Source of the DNA: Bin5 sp965116395
GTDB lineage: Bacteria > Chloroflexota > Anaerolineae > Caldilineales > Caldilineaceae
Length of the DNA: 64,000 bases
Assembly: GCA_965116395.1 (NCBI GenBank)
Contig: OZ220684.1
Coordinates: 1,426,001 to 1,490,000 of the forward strand
Direction: 5' to 3'
Part shown: positions 51,347 to 59,097 of the stretch, piece by piece
Position numbering within the stretch: position 1 is the stretch's first letter
Layout: each line of letters begins with the position of its first letter
Made by a program: the position numbers and the translations under genes
Notes under the pieces: model-generated
Seen by the model: the letters and a program-made list of their open reading frames with translations, nothing else
The model's database searches: none
What the model was told of the DNA's origin: nothing

Positions 51347-52213
51347 TCAGCACTCGGCCCCCAACCCTTCGCCGCCGAAAATCGCCAGTCGTTCCTCGTG
51401 ACTGGTGAGAGGCGCGCTTTGCGGCCGGTAGTGGAACTGTAGTGCCCGGCGGCGCAGCCCGGTATTGTTGGGTGGTGTTCCGTGGTGGAGCAAACTCTGG
51501 AAGATTAAGAGGCCGCCCGGTTTTAGCGGGACTGCTACTGCCCCACTGTTGTCCACGTCGGTATCACAGATCTGCCAATCCCGCCTTCTAAAGTGGACGA
51601 CCGGCCCTTCCAGGTGGCTGCCCGGCGCAATGACCATGCAGCCATTTTCGATCGTGGCCTCATCCAGGGCAATCCAGCAGCCCACGACCCTTGTGTTAAG
51701 TTCGAACTGAAAATAGGCGTGGTCCTGGTGCCAAGGCTTGTCTCGGCCCAGACGGGGGGGCTTGAGAAGCGCCATGCTCTGGAACAGAACCGGCGCTTCG
51801 CCGATTATGCGTTCAACCAGCGCGAGTAGCAGAGGATGATGCGCGAATTCGTTCAGGCGAACGTCGTAGTCGACGAAGCTCATAAATTTGCGCACATAGT
51901 CCTGCTTCTTTTCTGGCGACAGTTCTTCGACAGCCACGCCTGCAGAAGCCTGTTCGTACTGAACGCCATTGAACTCCTCGACTGCGCCCGACAACAGGTG
52001 AAACAGCCCGTCCAGGGCCACCTGAATTTCATGCGCCGTGAAGGCGTTTTCGACAATCAAAAAGCCCTGTTTGTGAAATCTGGCCACATGGGCATCGGTA
52101 ACGGCGGCAAAGCCGTCGACGCCTGTGACAACCCCGGTCGAATCGTAGAGACCAGGCGGGTAGTCGCCGGTAAGGCCGTCGTCGAACTGCCGCTCAGGAG
52201 CAGCTACTGTCAT
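51347..52213 (-). CDS. Phytanoyl-CoA dioxygenase (PhyH) family protein
   Basis: The 288-residue protein has the iron site HQD in KPWHQDHAYFQFELNT, a late His in LLIFQSLLHHGTPPNNTG and RRRALQFHY for 2-oxoglutarate. The start at 52213 (MTVAAPERQFDDGL) has a strong GGGAGG before it. The N-terminus contains VARFHKQGFLIVENAFTA. It ends 12 bases after the selenocysteine tRNA, in the opposite direction. Unrelated in detail to the other two PhyH proteins here. Confidence 0.85.
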   Translation of the reverse strand: MTVAAPERQFDDGLTGDYPPGLYDSTGVVTGVDGFAAVTDAHVARFHKQGFLIVENAFTAHEIQVALDGLFHLLSGAVEEFNGVQYEQASAGVAVEELSPEKKQDYVRKFMSFVDYDVRLNEFAHHPLLLALVERIIGEAPVLFQSMALLKPPRLGRDKPWHQDHAYFQFELNTRVVGCWIALDEATIENGCMVIAPGSHLEGPVVHFRRRDWQICDTDVDNSGAVAVPLKPGGLLIFQSLLHHGTPPNNTGLRRRALQFHYRPQSAPLTSHEERLAIFGGEGLGAEC

Positions 52214-52576
52214 TTTCAATCCTCCCGAAACCACAATGGCCAGGCTGAGTTTATGGTTGTCTTGCTATTCGACGCAGAGGCGTCGGTCTGGTGCCCTACG
52301 AACCTATGAGCGGGCACTTGGCGAGGGGTCATTGGAATGAAACGGACGGCTGTCAAACCGTCCCTTGCCAACGCCGCCATCTTTGGTCGGCGATTCCCTC
52401 ATACAAATACTACCACACGGTATTACAACCATACCATACCATACCATACAAGAAAACTAAATCGGTTACAAGCCCCTAAAATTGCGGAAAACGCGGATTC
52501 AGTGCTGTCCGAAAACGCCAAGGGAAGGCAACCAAAGTCGGTCTTTTTCGGTCAATTCTTGTGTTATTGGAGCAGT
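52214..52576. other. Gap with (ATACC)n microsatellite
   Basis: The 363-base gap between the dioxygenase start and the kinase stop is AT-richer than its flanks. Four ATACC units occur near 52430-52449. No gene or promoter pair is supported. Confidence 0.5.
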
Positions 52577-53509
52577 TCAATTCTGGGCCAGAAACGCGTC
52601 CACCTCGGCGCCGGTGGGAATGCCGAGGCGCGCGCCTTTTCTGGTGCAACAGAGTGCGCCGACGGCAGAGGAGAAGCGCAGCAGTTCCTCCCACGCCATC
52701 CCTTGTGAAAGACCGGCGGCGAACGCGCCGTGGAAGGCATCGCCGGCGCCGGTGGTATCCTCTGCAGCGATCGCGAAGGCCGGGTAGCTGCCTGCGCTGG
52801 CGCCAAACCGGCTGTCTGCGCGATTGCGCCAGCGCAATCCTCGTTCGCCGAGGGTGACGATTGTCGAGGGTGCGCAGCGACTCAGCTGCGTCAGGGCTTC
52901 CTCCACATCGTCCTGGCGGCTGAATTGGCGGGCAAAGTGCTCTGATACCGCCAGAAATTCCACCATTTCCATCAGCGTTTCCGAGCCTTGGTGGAGCGTG
53001 TCGCCATCCAGCACGGTGGGGATGCCGGCGGCGCTGGCGCTGGCGACCAGGGGTGCGGCTGCCTTGAGGTAATGTCCATCCACCAGAACTGCACGCGGCC
53101 GGCAGTCTTCGATAAGGAGCTCCTCCCCATCCGGCATTTCTCTGCCAAGGCCGTAGTTGACGAGCGATCGTGAGCCGTCCGGCTTGACGAGAATGGCGGA
53201 GAGGGATGTCGGCCACTCGCCGCGTACGACAAGGTCGGTGTTGACGCCGGCGGCGTTGAGTTCATCGAGATGTCTGTCGCCGTACATATCGCGGCCCAGA
53301 TAGCCGGCGAAGGCCACGGAGTAACCGAGGCGAGCGACGGTCATCGATGCATTTGCGGCGATGCCTCCGCCGCAGGAGGTCAAGCCGGTCGCCTTGATCT
53401 TTTCATCGGCGCCTATGTGCCGGTCTACCGAGAATATGAGGTCGTAGCAGGCGATGCCCAGACAGAGCACATCGACCGCCAGACCCCCTGAATCAGACAC
53501 GGCGTTCAT
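52577..53509 (-). CDS. PfkB family carbohydrate kinase
   Basis: The 310-residue protein from ATG 53509 (MNAVSDSGGLAVDVLCLGIA) has the PfkB signature 1, GGGIAANASMTVARLGYSVA, and signature 2, DTTGAGDAFHGAFAAGLSQG with the catalytic Asp. It would phosphorylate a sugar or nucleoside. Its start overlaps the stop of the PHP-domain gene by one base (TAATG), showing translational coupling in the run 56062 to 52577. Substrate unknown. Confidence 0.85.
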   Translation of the reverse strand: MNAVSDSGGLAVDVLCLGIACYDLIFSVDRHIGADEKIKATGLTSCGGGIAANASMTVARLGYSVAFAGYLGRDMYGDRHLDELNAAGVNTDLVVRGEWPTSLSAILVKPDGSRSLVNYGLGREMPDGEELLIEDCRPRAVLVDGHYLKAAAPLVASASAAGIPTVLDGDTLHQGSETLMEMVEFLAVSEHFARQFSRQDDVEEALTQLSRCAPSTIVTLGERGLRWRNRADSRFGASAGSYPAFAIAAEDTTGAGDAFHGAFAAGLSQGMAWEELLRFSSAVGALCCTRKGARLGIPTGAEVDAFLAQN

Positions 53510-54411
53510 TATTCGAACCAGATCGGGTTTGACCACGCCCTGCCGCCGCGGCGGTCGCGCACCGTCACGCGGCAGTAGTGGCTGCTCCAGTCGGACAGGT
53601 CGAACTCGGCGCTGGTGAGACCGTTGCCCCAGGCGCGCTGACTGGCGCTGCCAACACCGGTCATGAAGATGCGTTCAGCGGGCGAGCATTGGACAGTTAG
53701 CCGTTCGCCGGGGATGCAGGCGATGTCGTAGATCTCGGGTCCGGTGCTGGAGTAGAATGCGCCGTCCTTCAGCGCGGTCAGCAGAGCCTCGGGGGAGAGC
53801 TCCTCGGCTTTCACCTGCACCCAGCCGCGGCGAAAGTCGTGGTGCTCTTTGAGATGGGCATCGTCGGCTGCGTAGGCGAAGTAGTGCTGGCGTTTGTCCA
53901 GTAGTATGTCCATCAGATGCCAGCTGTCGGCCCGATCGTTGGCGTCGTCGGCTATGCCGTTGTAGACCTCGACTGCGTGGGCCGGGCCCAAGGCTGCGAC
54001 GTCGTTTTCGGTAAGCGTGTACCAGTGGGGATGGGCGATGCCGACAAAGGCGCCGGCCTCCTTGGCCCTGGCGGCGAGTTGGGCGCCGCTTTCCTCCGGC
54101 TCGGTGGGCGTGAAATCGAGGGGCAGGCCGGCGGCCACGATATGCCAGGCGGAGCCGTTCTCGATGGCTCCGCTGTGCAGTTCGGCGCCGATGATGGTCG
54201 TGAACCCGGCTGAACGGAAGGGCCGCGTGTCGGTGACCGGAAAGCCGTACTGCTCCATAAAGTGATCGGTCAGGGCGATGAAATCGTAACCACCCTGTTC
54301 ATACAGTCGGCAGACCTCTTGCGGTGGCTTACCCCCGTCGGAGCGGGTCGAGTGGGTGTGAAGATTTCCTTTCCAGAAGCGGCCGGGGTTGGCGAATGGC
54401 GGCAGTTCCAT
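53509..54411 (-). CDS. PHP-domain phosphoesterase
   Basis: Starting at ATG 54411 (MELPPFANPGRFWKGNLHTH), preceded by GGAGA, the 300-residue protein shows the PHP motifs: NLHTHSTRSDGG, YDFIALTDHF, IGAELHSGAIENGSAW, IAHPHWYTLTENDVAAL and YAADDAHLKEHHDF. These supply the His and Asp ligands of the metal cluster of the polymerase-and-histidinol-phosphatase family. It likely hydrolyses a phosphate ester. An upstream extension to 54564 would overlap the next gene and is rejected. Confidence 0.85.
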   Translation of the reverse strand: MELPPFANPGRFWKGNLHTHSTRSDGGKPPQEVCRLYEQGGYDFIALTDHFMEQYGFPVTDTRPFRSAGFTTIIGAELHSGAIENGSAWHIVAAGLPLDFTPTEPEESGAQLAARAKEAGAFVGIAHPHWYTLTENDVAALGPAHAVEVYNGIADDANDRADSWHLMDILLDKRQHYFAYAADDAHLKEHHDFRRGWVQVKAEELSPEALLTALKDGAFYSSTGPEIYDIACIPGERLTVQCSPAERIFMTGVGSASQRAWGNGLTSAEFDLSDWSSHYCRVTVRDRRGGRAWSNPIWFE

Positions 54412-54484
54412 AGTTTCTCCAATCTGTTGAATAGGCGGCTTACAATGGCGGATAGGTTGGACGGGCGGTTGGACTCTTAACGAT

Positions 54485-55456
54485 CTAACAGGTGGTTGGC
54501 ATCTGATTGAAAGGGCCCTGTAATTGGCCGGAGGCGGTGTCTTTTTCGTCCAGAAAATCTGCAACTATATCGGAGAAGTTGTCCAGTCGGTGGACGCGCT
54601 GGGCATAGGCCGCGGCCCGGCTGCCGACGAGAATGGTTAAAGCTTTGTTCTCGGTGTGCTTGCGGATTGAACAGTCCTCGACATTTCCGTGGTCGCTGGC
54701 GACTATCAGGAGGGTCTGCTGCCAGTCCATTGCATCCAACAGGCCGGCCAAGAAGCCGTCAATGCGTTCGAAGTTCTCAATAGCGCCGCCAAGATCGCGG
54801 TAGTGGCCGAGGAAGTCGGTCAGCCAGTGCTCGAAGAAGGCGAAGCGCACGGGCTGGGCAAGGCGCCAGAACTGCGCGCCCGCTTCCTGCGGCGTGTAGA
54901 GCGGCACATCAGGATAGCCCAACTCCGTGCGCCAGCCCCGGCCGGTGAAGTTTGCGGACAGAGCCTGCTGCGCAACCATCTCTCTCCAGGTTCGCAGCTG
55001 CAAACCGCCGCGCCGCGCTGCGTAGGGGACTGCGCTCAGCAGGCGTTTGCCGCGCTTGACGGCGTCAAAGTAGCCCTGGGGATAGGCATTGACGAAAGCG
55101 GTGGCGTGGCCGGCCGCGTGGAGGCGGGCGAAGATACCGGCTTCGTCAAGGATGTCGCGCACGCGCTGGTCCGGGCGCGGGCCGTAGTGTTCCCCAAGGC
55201 GGGCGGGCGCGTTAACGCCGGTCAGGATTGCGGTCTGGCCGGTGGCGCTCTGGGGGCGGCCGGGCACACCCAGGTGGGCGTCTGTCGGGATCAAATGCGC
55301 GTCGCCGTTGCTGAAACGCCCGCTGGACGCGGTGAGCGGATGGCCGCCGAAAAGGGCCGCCAGCGTAGGCAGCGCGGCCGCGGCGAGCGGATTGACCTCC
55401 GGATCATCGCGCCCCAGACCAACGCCGTCAAGGAAGAGGAAAAGGACTCGGCGCAT
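54485..55456 (-). CDS. Alkaline-phosphatase superfamily metalloenzyme
   Basis: The 323-residue protein begins MRRVLFLFLDGVGLGRDDPE; the LDGxG strand carries the first metal-binding Asp of the phosphoglycerate mutase/phosphopentomutase superfamily. SATGQTAILTGVNAPARLGE holds the nucleophile Thr region, and LLIVASDHGNVEDCSIRKHT gives DHG metal ligands with a second His in KHT. It is shorter than independent phosphoglycerate mutases and lacks their inserted domain. It sits 12 bases after the DUF1638 gene and before the PHP gene. Substrate unknown. Confidence 0.75.
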   Translation of the reverse strand: MRRVLFLFLDGVGLGRDDPEVNPLAAAALPTLAALFGGHPLTASSGRFSNGDAHLIPTDAHLGVPGRPQSATGQTAILTGVNAPARLGEHYGPRPDQRVRDILDEAGIFARLHAAGHATAFVNAYPQGYFDAVKRGKRLLSAVPYAARRGGLQLRTWREMVAQQALSANFTGRGWRTELGYPDVPLYTPQEAGAQFWRLAQPVRFAFFEHWLTDFLGHYRDLGGAIENFERIDGFLAGLLDAMDWQQTLLIVASDHGNVEDCSIRKHTENKALTILVGSRAAAYAQRVHRLDNFSDIVADFLDEKDTASGQLQGPFNQMPTTC

Positions 55457-55468
55457 GGTGGTAGGCGG

Positions 55469-56062
55469 TTAGCGGGGCTCGCTCTCGATCAACTCCACCA
55501 GTCGCTGCTCCAATTCATCCAGTCCTGAATCGATCTCGCTGTAAGCCAGCCCCAGCCGCGTCGCCGCAGCGCGGGCGCGTTCACTTTCGTCCTGGTCCGG
55601 CAACTGGCGGAGATAGAGGAGCTCCTCGTAGTTGCCGAAATAGATGTCACGCAACTCCGGGCGGCGGTCGAGGCCCAACGATTTTATTACGAGGCCCTCG
55701 TAATGGTGGGCGAGAAAATCGGTCAGATAAAAAGTGCCCGGCTGGCGTTCGGCCTGTTGGTCGAAAAGCGCGCCGCCGTAGAACTCGTAGCAGTGGGGGC
55801 CGGGGATGCGCACGGCATGGGGATAGCGGGCCAGGAGGGAATCGAGCGCGCCGATGGTGCCGCAGTCGGCATAGCCGATGAGGATGCGGTCGAAGCGGTC
55901 GGCCCAGGTGTCGAGCTTTTTCGCGACGGCCGGGGCGATGCGTTCGGGGCGGTTATGGAGCTGGGCGGGAACGGCGGTCAGTTCGTAGTCCCAGCCGCGG
56001 CGGTTGGCGATGGCGATAAGTTCGCGCACGATTGCGCCGCAGGCTATGATTCCGATTCTCAA
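55469..56062 (-). CDS. DUF1638 domain-containing protein
   Basis: The TTG at 56062 gives MRIGIIACGAIVRELIAIAN, the usual DUF1638 start, with AGGAG 7 bases upstream; the longer frame to 56158 has no such site. The 197-residue protein has LTAVPAQLHNRPERIAPAV, ILIGYADCGTIGALDSLLAR, RIPGPHCYEFYGGALF and TFYLTDFLAHHYEGLV, all typical of DUF1638. This family often occurs with corrinoid methyltransferase genes and is thought to bind metal or corrinoid by conserved Cys and His; its reaction is not established. It opens the minus-strand run to 52577. Confidence 0.8.
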   Translation of the reverse strand: MRIGIIACGAIVRELIAIANRRGWDYELTAVPAQLHNRPERIAPAVAKKLDTWADRFDRILIGYADCGTIGALDSLLARYPHAVRIPGPHCYEFYGGALFDQQAERQPGTFYLTDFLAHHYEGLVIKSLGLDRRPELRDIYFGNYEELLYLRQLPDQDESERARAAATRLGLAYSEIDSGLDELEQRLVELIESEPR

Positions 56063-56111
56063 ATGAATGCTCCTGACCCTGCAAGAGACGCCCGGAGAGG
56101 GGGTGAAACTG

Positions 56112-56286
56112 CCAATTGTGGCTGTTTCTGGCCGTTCAATCAACCAACTGTCGAACAATGGGTATGCAGATTCTCTGCTTCAATTCCCGGTTAAGAGCCG
56201 ATGATACCGGCCAATTGTGGCAGTTTCTGGCCTTTCAGTCAAACAACCGTCAAAGAAATCTTGGCAGTTAAACCGCGCAGAGAATC
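56112..56286. repeat. Two 42-bp direct repeats with an interlocking inverted repeat
   Basis: CCAATTGTGGCTGTTTCTGG at 56112 recurs as CCAATTGTGGCAGTTTCTGG at 56211, and similarity runs for about 42 bases with a 99-base period. GATTCTCTGC at 56169-56178 is the exact inverse of GCAGAGAATC at 56277-56286. The rest of the 408-base gap (56063-56470) holds nothing else I can support. Confidence 0.7.
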
Positions 56287-56470
56287 AGCGAGATACTCAA
56301 GTTCTCGGACTGGACTCAAAACTCCGCCTCCTCGGAGGCTTCAGCGGAGCTACCGAAAGCGTCGGGTTGCTGCGGGGGGGGGACGACAGGCCCGCGCGTG
56401 CCACGAAACACTGTGGGCCCGCTGAGCTTATCCGAATGGTGTCCGACCGCCTCGCAGTCGGCCCGGTCCG

Positions 56471-56764
56471 TTATGGCGTCGCTTCCCTCTCGCAACGGAT
56501 GACGTGTTCGCGCAGCGCTTGATTGATATCGGTCTGGTAGCCGCGGCCGCCCTGTGCGTGGGCTTTGAACCATGAAATGACATCCGCATCCAGGCGTAGC
56601 GTGATCTGTTTCTTTACGGGTCTGTAGAAGACACCGCGCTCGGCGCCGGACCAATCGAGAAGTTCGGGAATGTCGTTTGTGTTGATCTGATCGTCGGGCA
56701 GTTCTTCCAGGGTTTGGAGATCGGCACGCTGCTTTGCTGTCAATTCAGTATTCCCCTTCGTCAT
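56471..56764 (-). CDS. brnA: BrnA antitoxin
   Basis: From ATG 56764 (MTKGNTELTAKQRADLQTLE) the protein has 97 residues: a charged helical N-terminus that binds the toxin, then PVKKQITLRLDADVISWFKA, a BrnA-type ribbon-helix-helix with the strand KQITLRLD. GGRGYQTDINQALREHV completes the fold. It overlaps the end of the upstream BrnT gene by 20 bases. BrnA dimerises, binds BrnT and represses the shared promoter. Confidence 0.9.
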   Translation of the reverse strand: MTKGNTELTAKQRADLQTLEELPDDQINTNDIPELLDWSGAERGVFYRPVKKQITLRLDADVISWFKAHAQGGRGYQTDINQALREHVIRCEREATP

Positions 56765-57023
56765 ACGCCTTCCTTTCGTGTCTGGTCGCTTTGCGGGCGC
56801 TGATGATACGCCCGACTCCCTCACCCGCCTCCGGCCAGGTATGAATAACCATCACTACCACTGAACCTATCCTTCCCATTGTTCGCCAACGGGCTTCCTC
56901 CGCGTAAGGATCGGAACGCGTCATGGATAACGGATCGTCGAAGACGAACTGAGCTGTTTCAAAATCGAGTCCGTGTTCCATCCAGTTAACGGCGTTCTTG
57001 GCGGGATCCCAAGTCCAACGCAA
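56745..57023 (-). CDS. brnT: BrnT toxin (ribonuclease)
   Basis: The protein reads RWTWDPAKNAVNWMEHGLDF, FETAQFVFDDPLSMT, EEARWRTMGRIGSVVVMVIH and IISARKATRHERKAYDEG, all BrnT signatures; the RKATRHERKAY end contains the catalytic basic residues. I prefer a TTG at 57023 that gives MRWTWDPAKN, the normal family start, with GGGGGC upstream; an ATG at 57038 adds five residues. The toxin cleaves RNA. Unlike other toxin-antitoxin genes in this window the pair looks intact. Confidence 0.9.
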   Translation of the reverse strand: MRWTWDPAKNAVNWMEHGLDFETAQFVFDDPLSMTRSDPYAEEARWRTMGRIGSVVVMVIHTWPEAGEGVGRIISARKATRHERKAYDEGEY

Positions 57024-57049
57024 TGGGCAGCCCCCCATGTAATGACAAT

Positions 57050-57078
57050 ATTGTAGTTACATTTACAATTGGTGTCAA
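57050..57078 (-). promoter_or_regulatory. brnTA promoter with overlapping palindromic operator
   Basis: On the minus strand TTGACA (57073-57078) and TACAAT (57050-57055) are exactly 17 bases apart, a consensus-like sigma-70 promoter. ATTGTA (57064-57069) and TACAAT (57050-57055) form a perfect inverted repeat, so the -10 box is one half of an operator. BrnA binding here would block transcription. Confidence 0.75.
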
Positions 57079-57208
57079 GATTGCCCTTCGTATCCAACCC
57101 ACCAAGCCCCGAAGCGCATCCTTAGTAGATCTTCAACAATCGAAGGAAACACCAAAACAGGTTCCTACCCTTTGCCAGACTGTGAAGCACGAAAGGCTCT
57201 ATCTCCTC

Positions 57209-58417
57209 CTACCCCAAGGCCTTTCGCATCGCTCGTAGATGCGTTGGGGTTGTGCCGCAGCAGCCGCCGATGATGTCGATACCGATATCCTTCATCTGGC
57301 GGGCGTAATCGGCCATGATTTCCGGCGTGCCGTCGTAGATCACGTCGTCACCCTGCAGGACCGGCAGGCCCGCGTTGCTCTGGGCATAGAGCACGACTCC
57401 GGGCGGACGATGCGCAGCCATTTCTGTCATCACAGTCTGGATCTCGTCGGGGCCGTTGCCGCAGTTGGCGCCGATGACTTGTACGCCCCAGGAGGCAAGC
57501 GTCTCGACCGCCTGTTTGGGGCTGACGCCCATCATGGTGTGCAGGTTGGTGTCGAATGTGAGCATGCAGACGATTGGCAGTTCCGTCGCCTGGTCGACGG
57601 CGCGCACTGCGGCTTCCACCTCCTGCAGATCACTCATCGTTTCGGTGAGGATAAAGTCGGCGCCGGCGTCGGCCATGACCGTCACCTGTTCAGCGAATAG
57701 CTCCGTCGCCTCGTCCATGGTCATCACGCCCAGGGGATCCAGCAGCTCGCCGGTGGGCCCGACCGAGGCCCCCACCAGCACGCCGCCGGCTTCGTCGGCG
57801 ACCGCGCGCGCCAGCTGCACGCCGGCTGCGTTAAGTTCGGCCAATCTGTCCTGGAGGTCGTGCATCTTTAGGCGGGCGGTCGTGCCGCCGAAGGTGTTGG
57901 TCGTAATTATATTTGATCCGGCCTCGACATAGCCGCGATAGACGGCCTGCACGGCCTGCGGGTTGTCCACATTCCACAGTTCGGGCGCGGCGCCGCCGGT
58001 GAGGCCGACTTCCTGCAGCATGGTTGCCATGGCTCCATCGCCAAGCAGGGGGCCGCCGTGCTGGTCCATCATCTCGATCACCGGGTGGGGCCGCGGTGTC
58101 AGCCATCCGCCTGAAGAGGCGTCGGGGGTTATTGTCGAAAGCAGCTTCCGTATCCGTTGGGGGGGATAGTCGGCTTCAAGCTGGGCGGCGACGGCCTGGG
58201 CCACCTCTTCGGGATTTCCGGCCTGCTCCTGCCAGTCTGAACGGAGCCAGCCGTCCAGATATTCATCGGTGCCGGTAGCGCCGGCGCGCATGGCGGCTTC
58301 GTCGATGGCGACCTGAAAACGGGGCGGCAACTGGACCTTGTGCCGTGCGCTGCTTCCCTCGCGCGCTACAACCATTGACGGGAAGTCCCGCCAGTACGTA
58401 ATCTGATACTCTGTCAT
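57209..58417 (-). CDS. Homocysteine S-methyltransferase fused to N-terminal 'virulence factor' domain
   Basis: The 402-residue protein has two parts. Residues 1-95 (ITYWRDFPSMVVAREG, VQLPPRFQVAIDEAAMRAGA, DEYLDGWLRSDWQEQAG) match the small 'virulence factor' domain often encoded near corrinoid methyltransferases. Residues 115-402 are a homocysteine S-methyltransferase barrel: GGPLLGDGAMATMLQEVGLT, ITTNTFGGTTARL, and the zinc cysteines in VIGANCGNGPDEI and IIGGCCGTTPTHLRAM. It would transfer a methyl group to homocysteine or feed corrinoid chemistry. DUF1638 lies about 1.1 kb downstream on the same strand, beyond brnTA. Confidence 0.8.
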   Translation of the reverse strand: MTEYQITYWRDFPSMVVAREGSSARHKVQLPPRFQVAIDEAAMRAGATGTDEYLDGWLRSDWQEQAGNPEEVAQAVAAQLEADYPPQRIRKLLSTITPDASSGGWLTPRPHPVIEMMDQHGGPLLGDGAMATMLQEVGLTGGAAPELWNVDNPQAVQAVYRGYVEAGSNIITTNTFGGTTARLKMHDLQDRLAELNAAGVQLARAVADEAGGVLVGASVGPTGELLDPLGVMTMDEATELFAEQVTVMADAGADFILTETMSDLQEVEAAVRAVDQATELPIVCMLTFDTNLHTMMGVSPKQAVETLASWGVQVIGANCGNGPDEIQTVMTEMAAHRPPGVVLYAQSNAGLPVLQGDDVIYDGTPEIMADYARQMKDIGIDIIGGCCGTTPTHLRAMRKALG

Positions 58418-58634
58418 GTAAATTGGACCTCTGGTTAATTGTCAGCGGCCGGTGGTCACTTTCGGATAACCGACCTGGTGTCACAGTCTGAAGTGAAATT
58501 ATACCGACGGGCGCGCGGGAATGCCTAACGGTAGACCTTGTGCAGGGTACATTCAAGTTTCAAGGCGAAAGGGTCAGGTGTGGAATGCCTGGCGACGGTG
58601 GGTGACAGTGTGTTCCGACTTCCAGAGGGGCACA

Positions 58635-58655
58635 GGGCAGGCACAAGGCCTGCCC
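58635..58655. repeat. REP-like hairpin GGGCAGGC-ACAAG-GCCTGCCC
   Basis: A perfect 8-bp stem with a 5-base loop lies in the intergenic region 58418-59097, flanked by GGGGCACA and CTACAGG. This type of short GC-rich hairpin is common as REP-like sequence in bacteria. No T-run follows. Confidence 0.6.
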
Positions 58656-58780
58656 CTACAGGACCTTTGAGGGGGAGGTGAGGGAAGGGTGTGCAAACTG
58701 ATTCAGTTGGGTGGTGGGCGGAATGGAGACTCTGTTGGCTAGACACGTTGCTGGGGAAGAGTGAACAAGGTGGCTAGCCA

Positions 58781-58920
58781 GGGCGGGGCGTTGCGGGGGC
58801 GCAGCCCCTGCACAAGGGAGGGCCGAAGGCCCGACCGCCCAAAATACAACAATGAGGGGAGAAAGAACACCTTTGCTCCCCTCGTTCAGGATTACGAATC
58901 AGTTGCGGCTGAGTAGTTAC
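58781..58920 (+). repeat. Interspersed structured repeat, copy 3
   Basis: It matches copy 1 (4767-4908) along its whole length except for small changes, including the hairpin GGGCCGAAGGCCC. The gap 58418-59097 has no gene; its last part should contain the promoter of the BMP gene. Confidence 0.8.
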
Positions 58921-59097
58921 CCCTTGTGCAGCTACGCGCGGTTTCGATAGTTGAATTTTGGCGATCTTTGCGTTACCATTGCCAGAACCTTCGAATATTA
59001 TTATTGTCCAGGTTATCATTCTGGAACCTGTCAATCCCTCAATCACACAGTTCTGATCACATGTAGCGGACCCACTTGAATCAAAGGAGACAGTTTC

